NCBI RefSeq assembly: GCF_008386575.1
Contig: NZ_VUOA01000043.1
Coordinates: forward strand, 1-50,174
From: Salinarimonas soli
GTDB lineage: Bacteria; Pseudomonadota; Alphaproteobacteria; Rhizobiales; Beijerinckiaceae
Length of the DNA stretch: 50,174 nucleotides
Reading direction: 5' to 3'
How positions within the stretch are numbered: position 1 is the stretch's first letter; the number at the start of each line of letters is the position of its first letter. The notes under the pieces are model-generated. The model was given only the letters and a program-made list of their open reading frames with translations, was not told where the DNA came from and ran no database searches. Below, piece after piece: positions 48,264 through 50,174 of this stretch. The position numbers were made by a program, and so were the translations under genes.

Positions 48264-49715
48264 ATGATCAAATACCTTCCCTCCTTCCTGTGCGAGAAGC
48301 GCGGCGGGGTCGGTGTGCTCTTCGCTCTCGTCCTGGTTCCCCTGGTCGGCTCCGCCGGAGCCGCCCTGGACTACAACCGCGCCATGAGCCTCCGGGAGAC
48401 GATGCAAACCGCCGCCGACGGGACGGCGCTCTCGGTCGCGAAGGCCACAGGCGATTTCACGGCCCGCAAGCAGCAGGGGCTCGCCTTCCTCACCAAGCAG
48501 CTCCCGCAGCGCGACGGGATCACCTACCAGCCGGCGGTGGAGCAGGTTCTGCAGAACGGCCAGGAATCGGCGGTCCGCGTCACGGTCTCGACGGCCGTGC
48601 CGACCACCCTTCTGAGCGTGCTGGGCATCCGCACGGTGCCCGTCGCGGTGGAGTCGCAGGCGACGAGCGGGCGCAACGAGCGCTTCGACGTGGCCTTCGT
48701 CCTCGACACCACGGGCTCGATGATGGGCGCCCGCATGACCTCGCTCAAGAGCGCCACGACGGCCCTCATCGACGACTTCATCGCGCGCCGCGGCGACGCG
48801 GACCAGATCCACGTCTCGGTGATCCCGTTCGCCCAATACGTGAATATCGGCCTGGGGAACCGCAACCAGCCCTGGCTCGACGTGCCGGCCGACTACCAGA
48901 CGCCCGTCAAGGAGAAGTGCGAGGACGTGCGCGAGGTCGTGGGCCAGCAGTGCGAGAAGGTCTTCCAGCCCGCGCAGCCCGCCCAGCCGCGCACCTGCTA
49001 CAACGACGGAACACCCTATTCCTGCGACATCGCAGCCCAGCCCGCCCGCTGGGTCGACCAGTGCACGCCCATCTACGGGAACAACATGGTCAAGCAATGC
49101 ACCAAGAGCGGCGGCAGCTGGGTGCGCTGGAACGGCTGCGTGGGATCGCGCCCCTATCCCGACGAGACCCGCGACGGCAACTACTCGGTCCGCATCCCCG
49201 GCCTGATGAATATCAGCTGCGCCTCGCCTATCCTCGAGCCCACGAATGACCTGAGCCTCGCCAAAAGTCGCATCAACGCCCTGACCACTAACGGCGAGAC
49301 CTACCTGCCGGCGGGCCTGCTCTGGGGCTGGCGCGCGCTCTCCACCCAGGCCCCCCTCTCGGCCCGGACCGCCCAGGCCGGCTCGCCGGTGAGCCGGAAC
49401 ATGATCCTCGTCACCGACGGCATGAACACGGTCTCGCAGCGCAACCGGAACAGCAAGTTTCACGACGGCAAGAACGCCGCGGAGGCGGACACGATCACCA
49501 AGCTCACCTGCCAGAACATGGCGGCCGACACGGCATCGGGCATCCGCCTCTTCACCATCGCCTTCGAGGTCACGGACGCCAACGTCAAGAAGCTCCTGAC
49601 CGAGTGCTCCACGCTCAACGGCGGAGCCTTTTACGATGCGGCCGACGCGGCTCAGCTCCAGGATGCCCTGAGGAACATCGGCGGCCAGATCTCGAAGCTG
49701 CGCATCGCCCGCTGA
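48264..49715 (+). CDS. TadG-like pilus-assembly/von Willebrand type A protein
   Basis: A 483-residue protein. Residues 6-40 match the TadE/TadG-like N-terminus (FLCEKRGGVGVLFALVLVPL followed by GSAGAALDYNRA), one transmembrane helix that places the rest in the periplasm. A VWA domain begins near 140 with the MIDAS motif D148-x-T-G-S and runs to the C-terminus (MILVTDGMNT near 380, then LFTIAFEV and GGAFYDAADAAQL). The domain is interrupted at about 210-330 by a Cys-rich insert (eight Cys). TadG proteins assist Flp/Tad pilus assembly or act as adhesive surface proteins. No other tad genes are in the window. ATG 48264 is preferred; GTG 48249 is in frame. Confidence 0.88.
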   Translation: MIKYLPSFLCEKRGGVGVLFALVLVPLVGSAGAALDYNRAMSLRETMQTAADGTALSVAKATGDFTARKQQGLAFLTKQLPQRDGITYQPAVEQVLQNGQESAVRVTVSTAVPTTLLSVLGIRTVPVAVESQATSGRNERFDVAFVLDTTGSMMGARMTSLKSATTALIDDFIARRGDADQIHVSVIPFAQYVNIGLGNRNQPWLDVPADYQTPVKEKCEDVREVVGQQCEKVFQPAQPAQPRTCYNDGTPYSCDIAAQPARWVDQCTPIYGNNMVKQCTKSGGSWVRWNGCVGSRPYPDETRDGNYSVRIPGLMNISCASPILEPTNDLSLAKSRINALTTNGETYLPAGLLWGWRALSTQAPLSARTAQAGSPVSRNMILVTDGMNTVSQRNRNSKFHDGKNAAEADTITKLTCQNMAADTASGIRLFTIAFEVTDANVKKLLTECSTLNGGAFYDAADAAQLQDALRNIGGQISKLRIAR

Positions 49716-49755
49716 AGCCACCCGGGGAGGCCGGCCCGGAACGGCGGTCTCCCCA

Positions 49756-49922
49756 CCCCCTCATGCTGAGAGGCTGGCTCATAAGGACGGCCTACCCTCC
49801 GTCCTCGTCCTGAGGTGCCCGCCGCAGGCGGGCCTCGAAGGGCGATCCAGGGATCTCCCTCCGGCTCACGCGGGTGGTGCGTGCTTCGAGGCTCGCTCCG
49901 CTCGCGCCTCAGCATGAGGGGG
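49756..49922. repeat. 167-bp intergenic element with 15-bp inverted ends
   Basis: CCCCCTCATGCTGAG (49756-49770) is repeated in inverse orientation as CTCAGCATGAGGGGG (49908-49922). Inside are nested dyads, for example CCCGCC/GGCGGG around 49817-49831, and CCTCGTCCTGAGG (from about 49801) followed by GGGCCTCGAAGG, which resembles the repeat inside the IS5 relic at 12749-12773. No open frame is present. It looks like a composite REP/MITE-type element, common between genes of Methylobacteriaceae-like genomes. Confidence 0.7.
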
Positions 49923-50075
49923 ACAGGTGCGAACCCTTTCGGGTCACGCTCTGAGGAGCCCGAGCCAGCAGGCGTCTCGAAGCATCACCTCGCCACAGCC
50001 GGATGAAGACCCCTGGAGCGCCCTTCGAGGCCGGGCTGCGCTGGGAATCTCGGAGCCCGCCCGCGAGGCCATCCC

Positions 50076-50174
50076 TCAATAGGTGAGCTCGGCGATCGTG
50101 ATGCGGTTCTCGGCCGCCGGCCAGGCGCGGGCCACGATGCGCTCCAGGTTGAACACCCCCGCCACCGCCCGGCC
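50076..50174 (-). CDS. C-terminal end of an unidentified protein (partial)
   Basis: The minus-strand frame is open from the window edge for 32 codons, ends in ENRITIAELTY and stops at 50076-50078. Codon use is strongly GC-biased in third positions, as in real genes here, and the text (FNLERIVARAWPAAENRITI) looks like an ordinary cytoplasmic protein. The family cannot be named from this much. It converges with the TadG-like gene across the inverted-repeat element. Confidence 0.6.
   Translation of the reverse strand, partial: GRAVAGVFNLERIVARAWPAAENRITIAELTY

Noticed and set aside
1-50174. tRNA, rRNA or CRISPR features
   Set aside because: Read on both strands for cloverleaf-like or regular repeat patterns; none could be supported by eye. 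A tRNAscan or CRISPR search would be decisive.

Overview
The window is high-GC alphaproteobacterial DNA. The gene set suggests a Hyphomicrobiales member, most likely Methylobacterium or a close relative: a MucR/Ros regulator without zinc ligands, an ExoP/ExoF-type exopolysaccharide (EPS) exporter, PssD/PssE-like transferases, an HWE histidine kinase, a TadG-like von Willebrand protein and many short lineage-specific proteins. The genus is inferred from recognition only; there is no rRNA or tRNA in the window.

Region 1 (1-2321) is an accessory edge: the tail of an IS3-type transposase, an AT-richer acyltransferase gene and a decayed IS630 transposase. Region 2 (2322-31165) is a large Wzx/Wzy-type exopolysaccharide locus in several divergent and convergent units. 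It holds an initiating undecaprenyl-phosphate sugar transferase (2322-3755), a PssE/PssD-like split glycosyltransferase (4050-5047), a PP2A-like phosphatase (5722-6486), an asparagine-synthase-like enzyme, a GT4, a VpsF-like membrane protein and a GH10 glycosidase (6870-12481). After a patch of IS relics come a second GH10 (13684-14820), a WecG/TagA-type transferase, a GT4 and a GH5 with a Calx-beta domain (15413-19251), an acyltransferase and a methyltransferase (to 22213), a GT2 and the ExoF/ExoP-like export pair (22240-27006), a Wzx flippase, a left-handed beta-helix acetyltransferase and an O-antigen-ligase-type polymerase (27352-31165). Together they can start a lipid-linked repeat unit, extend and decorate it, flip, polymerise and export it, and trim it outside the cytoplasm with three glycoside hydrolases.

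Region 3 (31166-42886) carries small secreted or membrane proteins, a 494-residue extracellular-looking protein, a pair of tandem paralogous small helical proteins, a MucR/Ros regulator, an HWE histidine kinase with a large sensor region, several hypothetical proteins (one 36-residue ORF with a near-perfect ribosome binding site) and a multi-pass GT87-like membrane protein.

Region 4 (43270-48120) is a phage-like recombination module: HNH nuclease, ERF single-strand-annealing protein and YqaJ exonuclease on the minus strand, diverging from a small XRE regulator. The start region of that regulator contains an ordered set of four AACTTA-type repeats. Two overlapping genes of unknown function follow, behind a GAAC-N7-GAAC site that matches the alphaproteobacterial LexA box. 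Region 5 (48264-50174) has a TadG-like von Willebrand protein, a 167-bp element with 15-bp inverted ends and the last codons of a minus-strand gene running off the window.
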